A DNA stretch of 64,000 nt from contig NZ_CH672416.1 in the NCBI RefSeq assembly GCF_000152905.1, positions 137,398 to 201,397 of the forward strand, in the 5' to 3' direction. The notes beneath the pieces were generated by a model. That model saw nothing but the letters and a program-made list of their open reading frames with translations. It made no database searches and had not been told where the DNA came from. The DNA comes from Nitrobacter sp. Nb-311A (GTDB lineage Bacteria; Pseudomonadota; Alphaproteobacteria; Rhizobiales; Xanthobacteraceae). The first letter of the stretch is position 1; every line of letters starts with the position of its first letter. This document shows, one piece after another, positions 57,321 through 64,000 of the stretch. The translations under genes and the position numbers were made by a program.

Positions 57321-57713
57321 ATGGCGCGGGTTCTGATCGCCGACGATGAGGACTCGATGCGTTCGCTGGTCGCACGCGCCATCGCGATGGATGGCCATGA
57401 GACAGTGACTGCGGCTGACGGCGCGGAAGCGCTGGATATTCTGACGGCTGACACGCGTGCTTTCGATCTGCTGCTCACCGATATCAAGATGCCGATCATG
57501 GACGGCATCGCGCTGGCCCTTTCCGCAGCACGCGATTTCCCCGACCTGATCATCCTGCTGATGACAGGTTTCGCCGATCAGCGCGAGCGCGCGTCGGGTC
57601 TGAATGCCATCGTGCACGATGTCGTTACGAAGCCGTTTTCGGTGGCCGGTATCCGCTCCGCCGTCGCCGGGGCATTGACGGCGGCGACCGACCGACCGAT
57701 CAGTAATCCTTGA
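57321..57713 (+). CDS. cpdR: CpdR-type single-domain response regulator
   Basis: A 130-residue stand-alone receiver: acidic pair in LIADDEDSMRSLVARA, phospho-acceptor Asp in LLLTDIKMPIMDGIALAL, Thr in LMTGFADQRERA and Lys in DVVTKPFS. The SGLNAIVHDVVTKPFSVAGI region is characteristic of CpdR, which in Caulobacter delivers CtrA-degradation machinery (ClpXP, PopA, RcdA) when unphosphorylated. Its last 14 bases overlap the 3' end of the convergent TIGR02302 gene. Confidence 0.82.
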   Translation: MARVLIADDEDSMRSLVARAIAMDGHETVTAADGAEALDILTADTRAFDLLLTDIKMPIMDGIALALSAARDFPDLIILLMTGFADQRERASGLNAIVHDVVTKPFSVAGIRSAVAGALTAATDRPISNP

Positions 57714-60183
57714 GCAACCGTTCGATGTAGTCGAGTTCGATTTTCGGCCGTGACGGATCGGCGATGCGGCGGCGCAACTCTTCGAGAATGCGGCGGACCC
57801 GCTGCACGTCGATTTCGCCAGGAATTCTGACCGTCGTATCGTTGCCGAACTCGCGACCATGCAGCGGACGCCCCAAGGGGTCAGTCTGACCGCCGCTCCG
57901 CCGGCCCAATCGGCTACCCGACGCGTCTTCACCCTGCTGCACGGCCTCGGCAAGGCTCCGGGCGCCCTTGCGCAGCGCATCGAGTGCCCGGCCCTGCGCG
58001 CCGACGGCGCCATTGGCATTGCCTTCGCCGAGCCGGCCGTCCGCCTGGCCCATTGCGGAATCGGCCTGGCCAAGCTCGTCGCCCGGCTGGCTCGCTCCCA
58101 TTCCGCGCTTGGCGAGTTCCCTCTGCAATGTCCGGAGCCTGTCATGCAGCGCCTGCTGATCCCGCTGCAGGCCGCCCATGGCATTCTGGCCGGTGCGCTC
58201 CTGGCCGTGATCCGGATCGCGACGCGAATCCAAACCGTGCCTGTAGGTCTTGTCGCGCAACTGCTGTTGCTTTCGGATCATATCGCCGAGTTCGTTCAGC
58301 GACTGCTGCAGATCACCTTCCTCACCCTGGCCCGGCTGCGCCATCTGCAGATTCTCGAGCATCTGCTGCAACTGATCGAGCAATTGCCTGGCGGCGTCCT
58401 TGTCGCCGGAGCGAGACAGACGCTCCATGCGCTCGATCATGTTGTCGAGGTCCTTCGGGCGCATGACCCTGCTGTTGGGATCAAGCGGGCGCGCCAGTTG
58501 CTCCGGATTGTTGCGCATCTGTTCGGCCAGCTGGCGCAGGTAATTATCCAGCGCCGCGCGCAGCTTCTCCGTGAGCTTCTTGATTTCCTCGTCGCTCGCG
58601 CCCCGCTCCAATGCCTCCTTCAGCGCCTCCTGCGCGGCGCGCAGCGCCTTCTCGACGTCGGTGATATTGCCGTCCTCGATGCTTACGGCGAGCCCCCAGA
58701 GACTTTCGACGACATCACGCAACTGGGCATCGATATGCGCTTCCTCGAGCTGCTTCGTGACGCTGTAAAGACCGAGATACTCCCCCACCTTGGGTGTGAA
58801 CACCTCCGGCGCGATCAGGAGAGCATCGAGCGCCGTATGGACCTGCCTGTTCTGATTGGCGTCCAGCGCCAGGATGCGGCGCTGCTCGATCAGCGCGCGC
58901 GCAAGCGGTTTGGTGAACACGCGTTCCGGCAGCCGGAGGGCAAGCGGGTCGCTGCGCCCCTCGTTTCCTGCATCGTCGCGCGCGGTCAACGTCAAGGTCA
59001 CTTCGGCGTCCGCATAGGGACTTTCGCTCAGATCATGGACCATCTGCCCGATTCCGCTGCGGGGTCTGGCATTCGGCAACACCAGCGCGAATTGCGGCGG
59101 GTCGAATAGCGGGCGCGCGGCCGTCCCGTCCTTTGCAGCGGGTTGGGGTCGGGTCGAAAATACCGCATGGGCTTCGGTCACGCCGTAATCGTCCTCCAGG
59201 CGATAGGACATCTTCAACAATCCGCGCGCCTGGCGTTCCGGCCGCTTGGCCAGCGATATGGCCGGGACGCGATCGGCGATTGCGCTGAATGCCCAGAGCG
59301 GTTGCCCCGACGGCACGCGCACCTGAGCCGTGCCGTCCGCGGAAATGGTGAAGCGCCGCTCGTTCGTACCTTCCGGGAGCTTATCGGCGGCGGTCTTTTC
59401 AATCACGCCGCCGCTGACCGCGACATGGAAGCTGCTTCCGCTCGAACGCACAATCAGCGTGCTGCCCGCAGGCACCGGAAGCGGCCCGCTATCGAAGGAC
59501 GCTGGATCCGCGTTGGTCTTGGACAGGATGATAGGGGGCTTGCCGGTATAAGGCGGCGGAGCCACCCAGGCATCGACCCTGACATTGGCCGATGTCAGCA
59601 TACCATACCAGTCGAACGCAGCAGCCACGCGCTCGATCCGTTCGCCTTCCGCCGCGAAATAGGTCGCGACCATCAGCACCATCACCAGCGATCGCAGCGC
59701 CCAGCGGTCATGCAGCGGTAGCCGCGGCGACGGCAGCCCGGCGCGAAAGCCCCCGATCGCGGTCAACGTGCGCGCGCGCTGTGCCTGCCACAAGGCATGC
59801 GCGACCGGATCCCGCGTCGCCAGCGTGTCGGCGAGCGCAGTGACGGGACGATGGGGAAGGCCGGTGCTGCGATCGAGCCGGCTCGATGCTTCCTCGCGGC
59901 TGGGCCAGCGGAATCTGACGGCAGGTGCTGCCGCCGCAACGGCGAGCAGAACAAATGCGGCAAGGGCAGCGACTCGTCCCACTACCGGGAGAACGAGCCA
60001 AACACCGGCCCAGGAAACCGCCAGAAACAGCCCGCCGACACACAGCAGCCGCGCAAGATGCGGCCACGCCCTCTCCCATGCGATCGCCCACCTTGCGCGC
60101 TGCAGAGCTCGCGTCAGTTCAAGTCCCGCCGACGTAAGCGGGTCGCCGTCCTGACTGGATGGATCTGGGGTAACACCGCTCAA
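57700..60183 (-). CDS. TIGR02302 family (DUF4175) large membrane protein
   Basis: Two or three membrane helices in the first 190 residues (LLCVGGLFLAVSWAGVWLVL, then AALAAFVLLAVAAAAPAV, then a third near LVMVLMVATYFAA). A periplasmic beta-rich middle follows, then a long Gln/Glu/Arg-rich helical tail (LLDQLQQMLENLQMAQPGQG). This matches TIGR02302; function unknown. The frame is open to 60378, but the upstream codons run through a repeat copy. TTG at 60183, with GGAGA six bases ahead, is the most plausible start (827 residues). Convergent overlap with cpdR. Confidence 0.8.
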   Translation of the reverse strand: MSGVTPDPSSQDGDPLTSAGLELTRALQRARWAIAWERAWPHLARLLCVGGLFLAVSWAGVWLVLPVVGRVAALAAFVLLAVAAAAPAVRFRWPSREEASSRLDRSTGLPHRPVTALADTLATRDPVAHALWQAQRARTLTAIGGFRAGLPSPRLPLHDRWALRSLVMVLMVATYFAAEGERIERVAAAFDWYGMLTSANVRVDAWVAPPPYTGKPPIILSKTNADPASFDSGPLPVPAGSTLIVRSSGSSFHVAVSGGVIEKTAADKLPEGTNERRFTISADGTAQVRVPSGQPLWAFSAIADRVPAISLAKRPERQARGLLKMSYRLEDDYGVTEAHAVFSTRPQPAAKDGTAARPLFDPPQFALVLPNARPRSGIGQMVHDLSESPYADAEVTLTLTARDDAGNEGRSDPLALRLPERVFTKPLARALIEQRRILALDANQNRQVHTALDALLIAPEVFTPKVGEYLGLYSVTKQLEEAHIDAQLRDVVESLWGLAVSIEDGNITDVEKALRAAQEALKEALERGASDEEIKKLTEKLRAALDNYLRQLAEQMRNNPEQLARPLDPNSRVMRPKDLDNMIERMERLSRSGDKDAARQLLDQLQQMLENLQMAQPGQGEEGDLQQSLNELGDMIRKQQQLRDKTYRHGLDSRRDPDHGQERTGQNAMGGLQRDQQALHDRLRTLQRELAKRGMGASQPGDELGQADSAMGQADGRLGEGNANGAVGAQGRALDALRKGARSLAEAVQQGEDASGSRLGRRSGGQTDPLGRPLHGREFGNDTTVRIPGEIDVQRVRRILEELRRRIADPSRPKIELDYIERLLKDY

Positions 60184-60214
60184 CTCGGTCTCCGGGCTGC
60201 TGGAGCTGGTCCGG

Positions 60215-60305
60215 CCAGCCTTAGCCTTTATTATTTTGACGCGTTTTCCGCGCGATGCGGCATCTGCTCCCGGATCAAAACCTCGGCACATCGTCACTCG
60301 AAAAC
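60215..60305 (-). repeat. Interspersed repeat, inverted copy upstream of the TIGR02302 gene
   Basis: On the minus strand it begins CGTTTTCGAGTGACGATGTG and reaches GCGGAAAACGCGTCAAAATA. It is open in the reading frame of the TIGR02302 gene and so makes that gene look about 65 codons longer than it probably is. Confidence 0.7.
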
Positions 60306-60409
60306 GAATAAACAGCACCTTACCACGGCGGCGGCAATGAGGCATCGACGGTTGACCCATAAACCGCCGGATTTGCAAACCGGAACCGGGATCCGCAATG
60401 CGGAACGGA

Positions 60410-60991
60410 TCAATCGAACAGGCCAGGCGTGTGATTGACGATCGCGCCCTCGATGGCGAGCATTTTCAGCTTGGTTGCAACGCCGCCGTTCGCCGAAAAG
60501 CCTCCCGGCCTGTCCCCGGCTGCAAGCACGCGATGGCAAGGCACCACGATCGGACATGGATTACGGCCGAGCGCCTGGCCGACATCGCGCGACAGTTCAA
60601 CGCCGCCGAGGCGTTTGGCGATGCCGCCATAGGTCATCGTTCTGCCCGGCAGAATGGTCCGTGTGATGTCGTAAACGCGGCGATCGAATTCGCATACGCC
60701 GCCGAGATCGAGCGCCACACCGGATAAATCGACCAGCTTTCCCTCAAGCAACGCGATCATGCCGTCGATCGCAGTCTGCACGGCGCCGGGCGGAACTGCC
60801 TCGGCGAGGCTCCCGTAACGCTGGCGGATGCGCCTCCGGTTTTTATCCTTATCTGCCAGCGGCAGCTGCACCGCTTCGACGCCACGCACGGTCCAGACGA
60901 TACCGCAGATGCCGATCGCGGTATCGAACAGTGTGAATTTGCGATCATCTGGCTGTTCACTCACGGATCGCTCCGTCTCAACCCGGCGCAT
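60410..60991 (-). CDS. ogt: Methylated-DNA--[protein]-cysteine S-methyltransferase
   Basis: Repairs O6-methylguanine by suicide transfer to cysteine. The active site IVVPCHRVLAAGDRPGGFSA contains the invariant PCHR. Upstream is the helix-turn-helix region RTMTYGGIAKRLGGVELSRD and VGQALGRNPCP. 193 residues; a GTG ten codons in (reading SEQPDDRK) could be the true start. There is no Ada N-domain. Confidence 0.92.
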   Translation of the reverse strand: MRRVETERSVSEQPDDRKFTLFDTAIGICGIVWTVRGVEAVQLPLADKDKNRRRIRQRYGSLAEAVPPGAVQTAIDGMIALLEGKLVDLSGVALDLGGVCEFDRRVYDITRTILPGRTMTYGGIAKRLGGVELSRDVGQALGRNPCPIVVPCHRVLAAGDRPGGFSANGGVATKLKMLAIEGAIVNHTPGLFD

Positions 60992-61011
60992 TCCACACCC
61001 AGGGTCGAACT

Positions 61012-62532
61012 TCAGGAGACGACGGCGCGCTCCATCGCCACTTCCGCCTTGAGATGCTCGATGTCCCGATAGATCGAGGATACCGCCAGCACGCGCCCCT
61101 GATGCTTGTAGCGCAGCAGGCAGTCCCTGTCAGCGACGCTCCCGTCGACCTCGATCTGATCCCACTTTAGCGCATGTCCGAGATAATTGATCGGCACATC
61201 ATAGTGCTGGCTCCAGAAGAACGGAACAGCATCATACTTTTCGCGGTGTCCCAGCATGTTGCGCGCAGCGATCTGTCCCTGGCGCTGCGCCACCACCCAG
61301 TGCTCGACCCGGATGTTCTCCCCAAAACGCGGATCGGGCCAGCGCGCTATGTCGCCGGCCGCAAAGATGCCGGGAGCGCTTGTTTCCAGGAATTCATTGA
61401 CAAGAACACCGCGGTCGATCTTCAGTCCCGCCTTTTCCGCAAGCTCCAGGCGCGGCTTTACGCCGACGCCAAAGACGACGAAATCGGCCTCCAGCGTTGC
61501 TCCGCTGTTGAGCGTCACCTTCTTCTCGCCGATCGCCGTGACCGTGTCCTCCAGATGGAATACGACGCCGTGTTCTTCATGCAGCGCGCGGACGAAATCG
61601 CCCATCTCCGCACCGAAAATACGCTCCATCGGACGAGATTCAGGCGCGACGACATGGACCTCGATCCCGCGGGTGCGCAAAGAGGCCGCGACCTCGAGAC
61701 CGATGAAACTCGCGCCGATCACAACCACCCGGTTGGCCGATTTGGCCGCGTCGATGATGGCACGGCAATCTTTGAGCGACCGCAACGTATGGACGTGTGG
61801 CAGGTTTGCTCCGGCGATCGGCAGCCTCACCGGCTCTGCTCCGGTCGCCAGCAACAACCGATCGTAACCGATCACATCGCCGTTGATCGAAAGCTGGCGC
61901 GCTGACGGATCGATAGCGGTAACGGTCGTACAAAGCCGCAGGTCGATGCCCGCCTGCTGGTAGAAATCGTCGGGACGCAGCGGTAGCCAGTCCTCCGGCG
62001 CCGAACCGGCGAGATAATCTTTCGACAGGTTCGGCCGGTCGACCGGCGCCGCATCGTCGCTGCTCAGCATGACGATGCTGCCCTTGTAATCTTGTCGACG
62101 CAGCATCTCAGCGGCCGCAAAACCCGCCGCGCCGCCACCGACAATCACGATCTTCTCAGGGCGATCAGGATTCGCGATCTTGACTGCCGGCTGCTCACGT
62201 TTCTTGCCAACGAAAATTCGGCTGTCCCGCTGCTCGACCTGCCAGACATTGAGCGCGTTAAAAGCCGGCGCGCAGGTCGCTTCGCCGGTGCGCAGGTCGA
62301 AGCAGGCATGATGCCACGGGCACCGGACAGCGCCATCGACGACGAGCCCGTCAGCGAGCGGTCCATGGTAATGGCTGCAGTGGGCATCGATCGCGAAAAT
62401 CTCGGCGCCTTCGCGAACCAACAGGACCTCCTGGTCACCGACATGGCCGGCCAGCTTTCCATCCCTAAAATCGCCGGGATCGACACCCTGCGTCAGGTCT
62501 GGTCCACTCGGTTGAGCCTGCTCCTCGGCCAT
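61012..62532 (-). CDS. FAD-dependent oxidoreductase with N-terminal Rieske domain (AIFM3/ferredoxin-reductase-like)
   Basis: A 506-residue fusion. The Rieske [2Fe-2S] domain at 10-110 has CSHYHGPL and CPWHHACF, the two Cys-X-His pairs. The pyridine nucleotide-disulfide reductase domain at 125-410 has IVIVGGGAAGFAAAEMLRRQ, VVVIGASFIGLEVAASLR and FAAGDIARWPD. A C-terminal reductase clamp domain follows. The electron acceptor is unknown; similar proteins reduce ferredoxins or act in detoxification. Confidence 0.88.
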   Translation of the reverse strand: MAEEQAQPSGPDLTQGVDPGDFRDGKLAGHVGDQEVLLVREGAEIFAIDAHCSHYHGPLADGLVVDGAVRCPWHHACFDLRTGEATCAPAFNALNVWQVEQRDSRIFVGKKREQPAVKIANPDRPEKIVIVGGGAAGFAAAEMLRRQDYKGSIVMLSSDDAAPVDRPNLSKDYLAGSAPEDWLPLRPDDFYQQAGIDLRLCTTVTAIDPSARQLSINGDVIGYDRLLLATGAEPVRLPIAGANLPHVHTLRSLKDCRAIIDAAKSANRVVVIGASFIGLEVAASLRTRGIEVHVVAPESRPMERIFGAEMGDFVRALHEEHGVVFHLEDTVTAIGEKKVTLNSGATLEADFVVFGVGVKPRLELAEKAGLKIDRGVLVNEFLETSAPGIFAAGDIARWPDPRFGENIRVEHWVVAQRQGQIAARNMLGHREKYDAVPFFWSQHYDVPINYLGHALKWDQIEVDGSVADRDCLLRYKHQGRVLAVSSIYRDIEHLKAEVAMERAVVS

Positions 62533-62956
62533 CTATTTGATCCTCCGTGGTTGTCGGCGCGGGATGCGCGAACCACAATCGCGTTTTCCCGCCGCACGGT
62601 TTCACACCGGGGCCGGTCCGGCAAGCTCCACCCTCCTTAAGAGGGGATGAAAAGAGAAAGGTTTCGCGCCGGAACGATTACGCGCAACGCAGCGATCCGC
62701 CACACCCAACCGGAGGCCGAACAGATTTCGCGGCGTTAGCCGATTTCAGGTTAACCTTTGATCGGCGGGATGAGAACGGCTGTCACTTGGAGAGGATCGC
62801 ACCGCGGATCCGGAGTCAACTTTCCGGACGCTGGTATGAATTCATTCGAACCGTCGCCCCCCAAGCGAGCAGACGTCACAACTTGCCTCGAAACAAAGGA
62901 GTCCGGTATTCATCCTTGGGTCAAGCCCGAGGACATGCTTCGCTCGAACACCCTCT
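62533..62956. other. Intergenic region before the right-hand IS
   Basis: About 425 bp with no convincing gene. A REP-like hairpin TCCTTGGG/CCCGAGGA lies near 62913-62933. The rest shows nothing I can name. Confidence 0.5.
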
Positions 62957-64000
62957 AGCAGGCTGTTGAAGAAGTGTCCCGTCTGGCTTTCGGGATGGCT
63001 TAATCGCCGTTGTGATGAGATTTGGATTGAGCTGTCGAGCAGTTTGGCGTGGCCGTGGGACGGGGGGTCATGCTGGCACCGCCATGAGCTTCGGCAGTCG
63101 CACCAGATTGTAAGCGGCGGCTGCGAAGGTGAAGGCCCATTCGACGCGGTCGCGGCCGCGGAAGCGGGTCTTGTCCTGGCGGGCGACCGTCTTGATCCAG
63201 CCGAAGGCTTCCTCAATGCGCTTGCGGATACGCTGGCTGACGGCATAGCCGCTGTGCCGCGTCGTGCGTCCGTCGATCGCCGAGCTTCGGCCTCTCGTGT
63301 TCTGCGCCACGTGCGGCGTCACCTTCATCGCGCGCAACTCATTGACGAAGTCCTCCGTGTCATAGGCCTTATCAGCGCCAAGTGTGATGGCCAGGGGCCG
63401 GTCGGCGCGAGGTTCGATCATGTGCAACGCCGCCACCCGCTCGGCATGTCCGTCGGCCAGCGTCAGGCAGGCGTCGACCAACAGGCCGTGGCGGTTCTCC
63501 ATCAGCCCATGACCCATGAAGCATAGCTTCGCCTCCTTGCCCTTGCCCTTCTTGTAGAGCCTTGCGTCCGGATCGGTGGTCGAGGCATGCGTGTCGTTAG
63601 TCCGCTTCTGGCCGTGGAAGTCGGCTTCGGCATTGCGCCCGACGCCGCCGGCCGGCGGCTCGCCAGAGCCGTCCTTCGGTTTGACGCTCTTCATCGAAGC
63701 CCAGGCCTCGATCAGCGTGCCGTCGACCGAGAAGTGATCTGTCGACAGCAGCTTCTTCACCTTGGGCTGGGCCAGCACCGCACTCAGGAATTTGGCCGCG
63801 ATGTCGCCCTCAAGCAGCCGCTCGCGATTCTTCGAGAACACCGAATGGTCCCAGGCTGGATCGTCGACGCCGATGCCCACGAACCAGCGGAACAGAAGGT
63901 CGTATTCCAGCCGCTCCATAAGCAACCGCTCCGAGCGGATCGAGTAGAACGCCTGCAAGAGCATCGCCCTGAGCAACTTCTCGGGTGGGATCGACGGCCG
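62957..64000 (-). mobile_element. IS5-type insertion sequence, right part outside the window
   Basis: The left boundary is placed near GCAGGCTGTTGAAGAAGTGT, which resembles terminal repeats of this IS group. The other end lies beyond the window, so the inverted repeat and target duplication cannot be checked. It differs from the element at 49896. Confidence 0.75.
63068..64000 (-). CDS. IS5-family transposase, N-terminus beyond the window
   Basis: The open frame continues past the visible ATG at 63976 to the window edge, reading RPSIPPEKLLRAMLLQAFYS, a conserved N-terminal segment, so the gene is cut. The DDE triad is visible: D in FSVDGTLIEAW, D in LGADKAYDTEDF and E in RKRIEEAFGWIKT. No internal stop. 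About 310 codons are in view. Confidence 0.88.
   Translation of the reverse strand, partial: RPSIPPEKLLRAMLLQAFYSIRSERLLMERLEYDLLFRWFVGIGVDDPAWDHSVFSKNRERLLEGDIAAKFLSAVLAQPKVKKLLSTDHFSVDGTLIEAWASMKSVKPKDGSGEPPAGGVGRNAEADFHGQKRTNDTHASTTDPDARLYKKGKGKEAKLCFMGHGLMENRHGLLVDACLTLADGHAERVAALHMIEPRADRPLAITLGADKAYDTEDFVNELRAMKVTPHVAQNTRGRSSAIDGRTTRHSGYAVSQRIRKRIEEAFGWIKTVARQDKTRFRGRDRVEWAFTFAAAAYNLVRLPKLMAVPA

Noticed and set aside
57859..59109. 416-codon plus-strand frame
   Set aside because: Mirror of the Gln/Glu-rich tail of the TIGR02302 gene; leucine/arginine-rich artefact.

Overview
The window is a chromosomal segment of an alphaproteobacterium of the Rhizobiales, most likely the Nitrobacter / Rhodopseudomonas / Bradyrhizobium group. 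The evidence is GC-rich coding DNA, a Caulobacter-style flagellar and cell-cycle set (fliK-flgD-sciP-fliF-fliG-fliH-fliN-flbD, cpdR, ftsEX), a SAM-II riboswitch in front of metX, a chorismate mutase-hisC-tyrC run, BA14K and DUF1153 proteins, and interspersed palindromic repeats of a kind I recall from this family. The assignment comes from protein and motif recognition, not from a database search.

Layout. 1-7.6 kb: aroC (cut by the left edge) and a histidine phosphatase, then a LuxR-LuxI quorum-sensing cassette with a small downstream gene, then a DnaJ-like chaperone, a small lipoprotein, pdxH and an SDR. The quorum genes lie where related genomes, as I recall them, carry fabI. 7.7-24 kb: housekeeping and metabolism, including CorA, an L,D-transpeptidase, an extensin-like protein, an acyl-CoA ligase, a divergent pirin/LysR pair, glutaryl-CoA dehydrogenase, ribBA, a Kef-type antiporter, tRNA-Met, pmtA and mnmA. 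24-32 kb: a flagellar basal-body and switch operon. It begins at a good sigma-54 promoter, contains the CtrA inhibitor sciP behind a near-consensus CtrA box, and ends with flbD, the sigma-54 activator. 32-46.5 kb: a RecD-like helicase, a BA14K protein, sulfur assimilation (metB, cysI, cysJ), clpB, a MOSC protein, a TIGR02594-like protein, and metX-metW under a SAM-II riboswitch with its own terminator. 46.7-50.8 kb: aromatic amino acid genes (chorismate mutase, hisC, tyrC) followed by a complete IS5-family insertion. 50.8-62.5 kb: a DUF2125 protein, ChaC, PlsC, a YdcF-like protein, ftsX/ftsE, a zinc-ribbon protein, cpdR, a large TIGR02302 membrane protein, ogt and a Rieske-FAD oxidoreductase. 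A second IS5-type element runs off the right edge.

How the genes connect. CysJI makes sulfide; MetX, MetW and MetB carry the homoserine branch toward methionine, with S-adenosylmethionine feedback through the riboswitch. SciP, CpdR, FlbD and FtsEX belong to the CtrA-centred cell-cycle, motility and division circuitry. The most interesting items are the quorum-sensing cassette with a CinS-sized downstream gene and two palindromes before luxI, the sigma-54 promoter that fixes the fliK start, the CtrA-like box before sciP, and an approximately 105-bp intergenic repeat family. One repeat copy is abutted by an IS, and another has been absorbed into an apparent reading-frame extension. I found no CRISPR array, prophage or obvious defence system.
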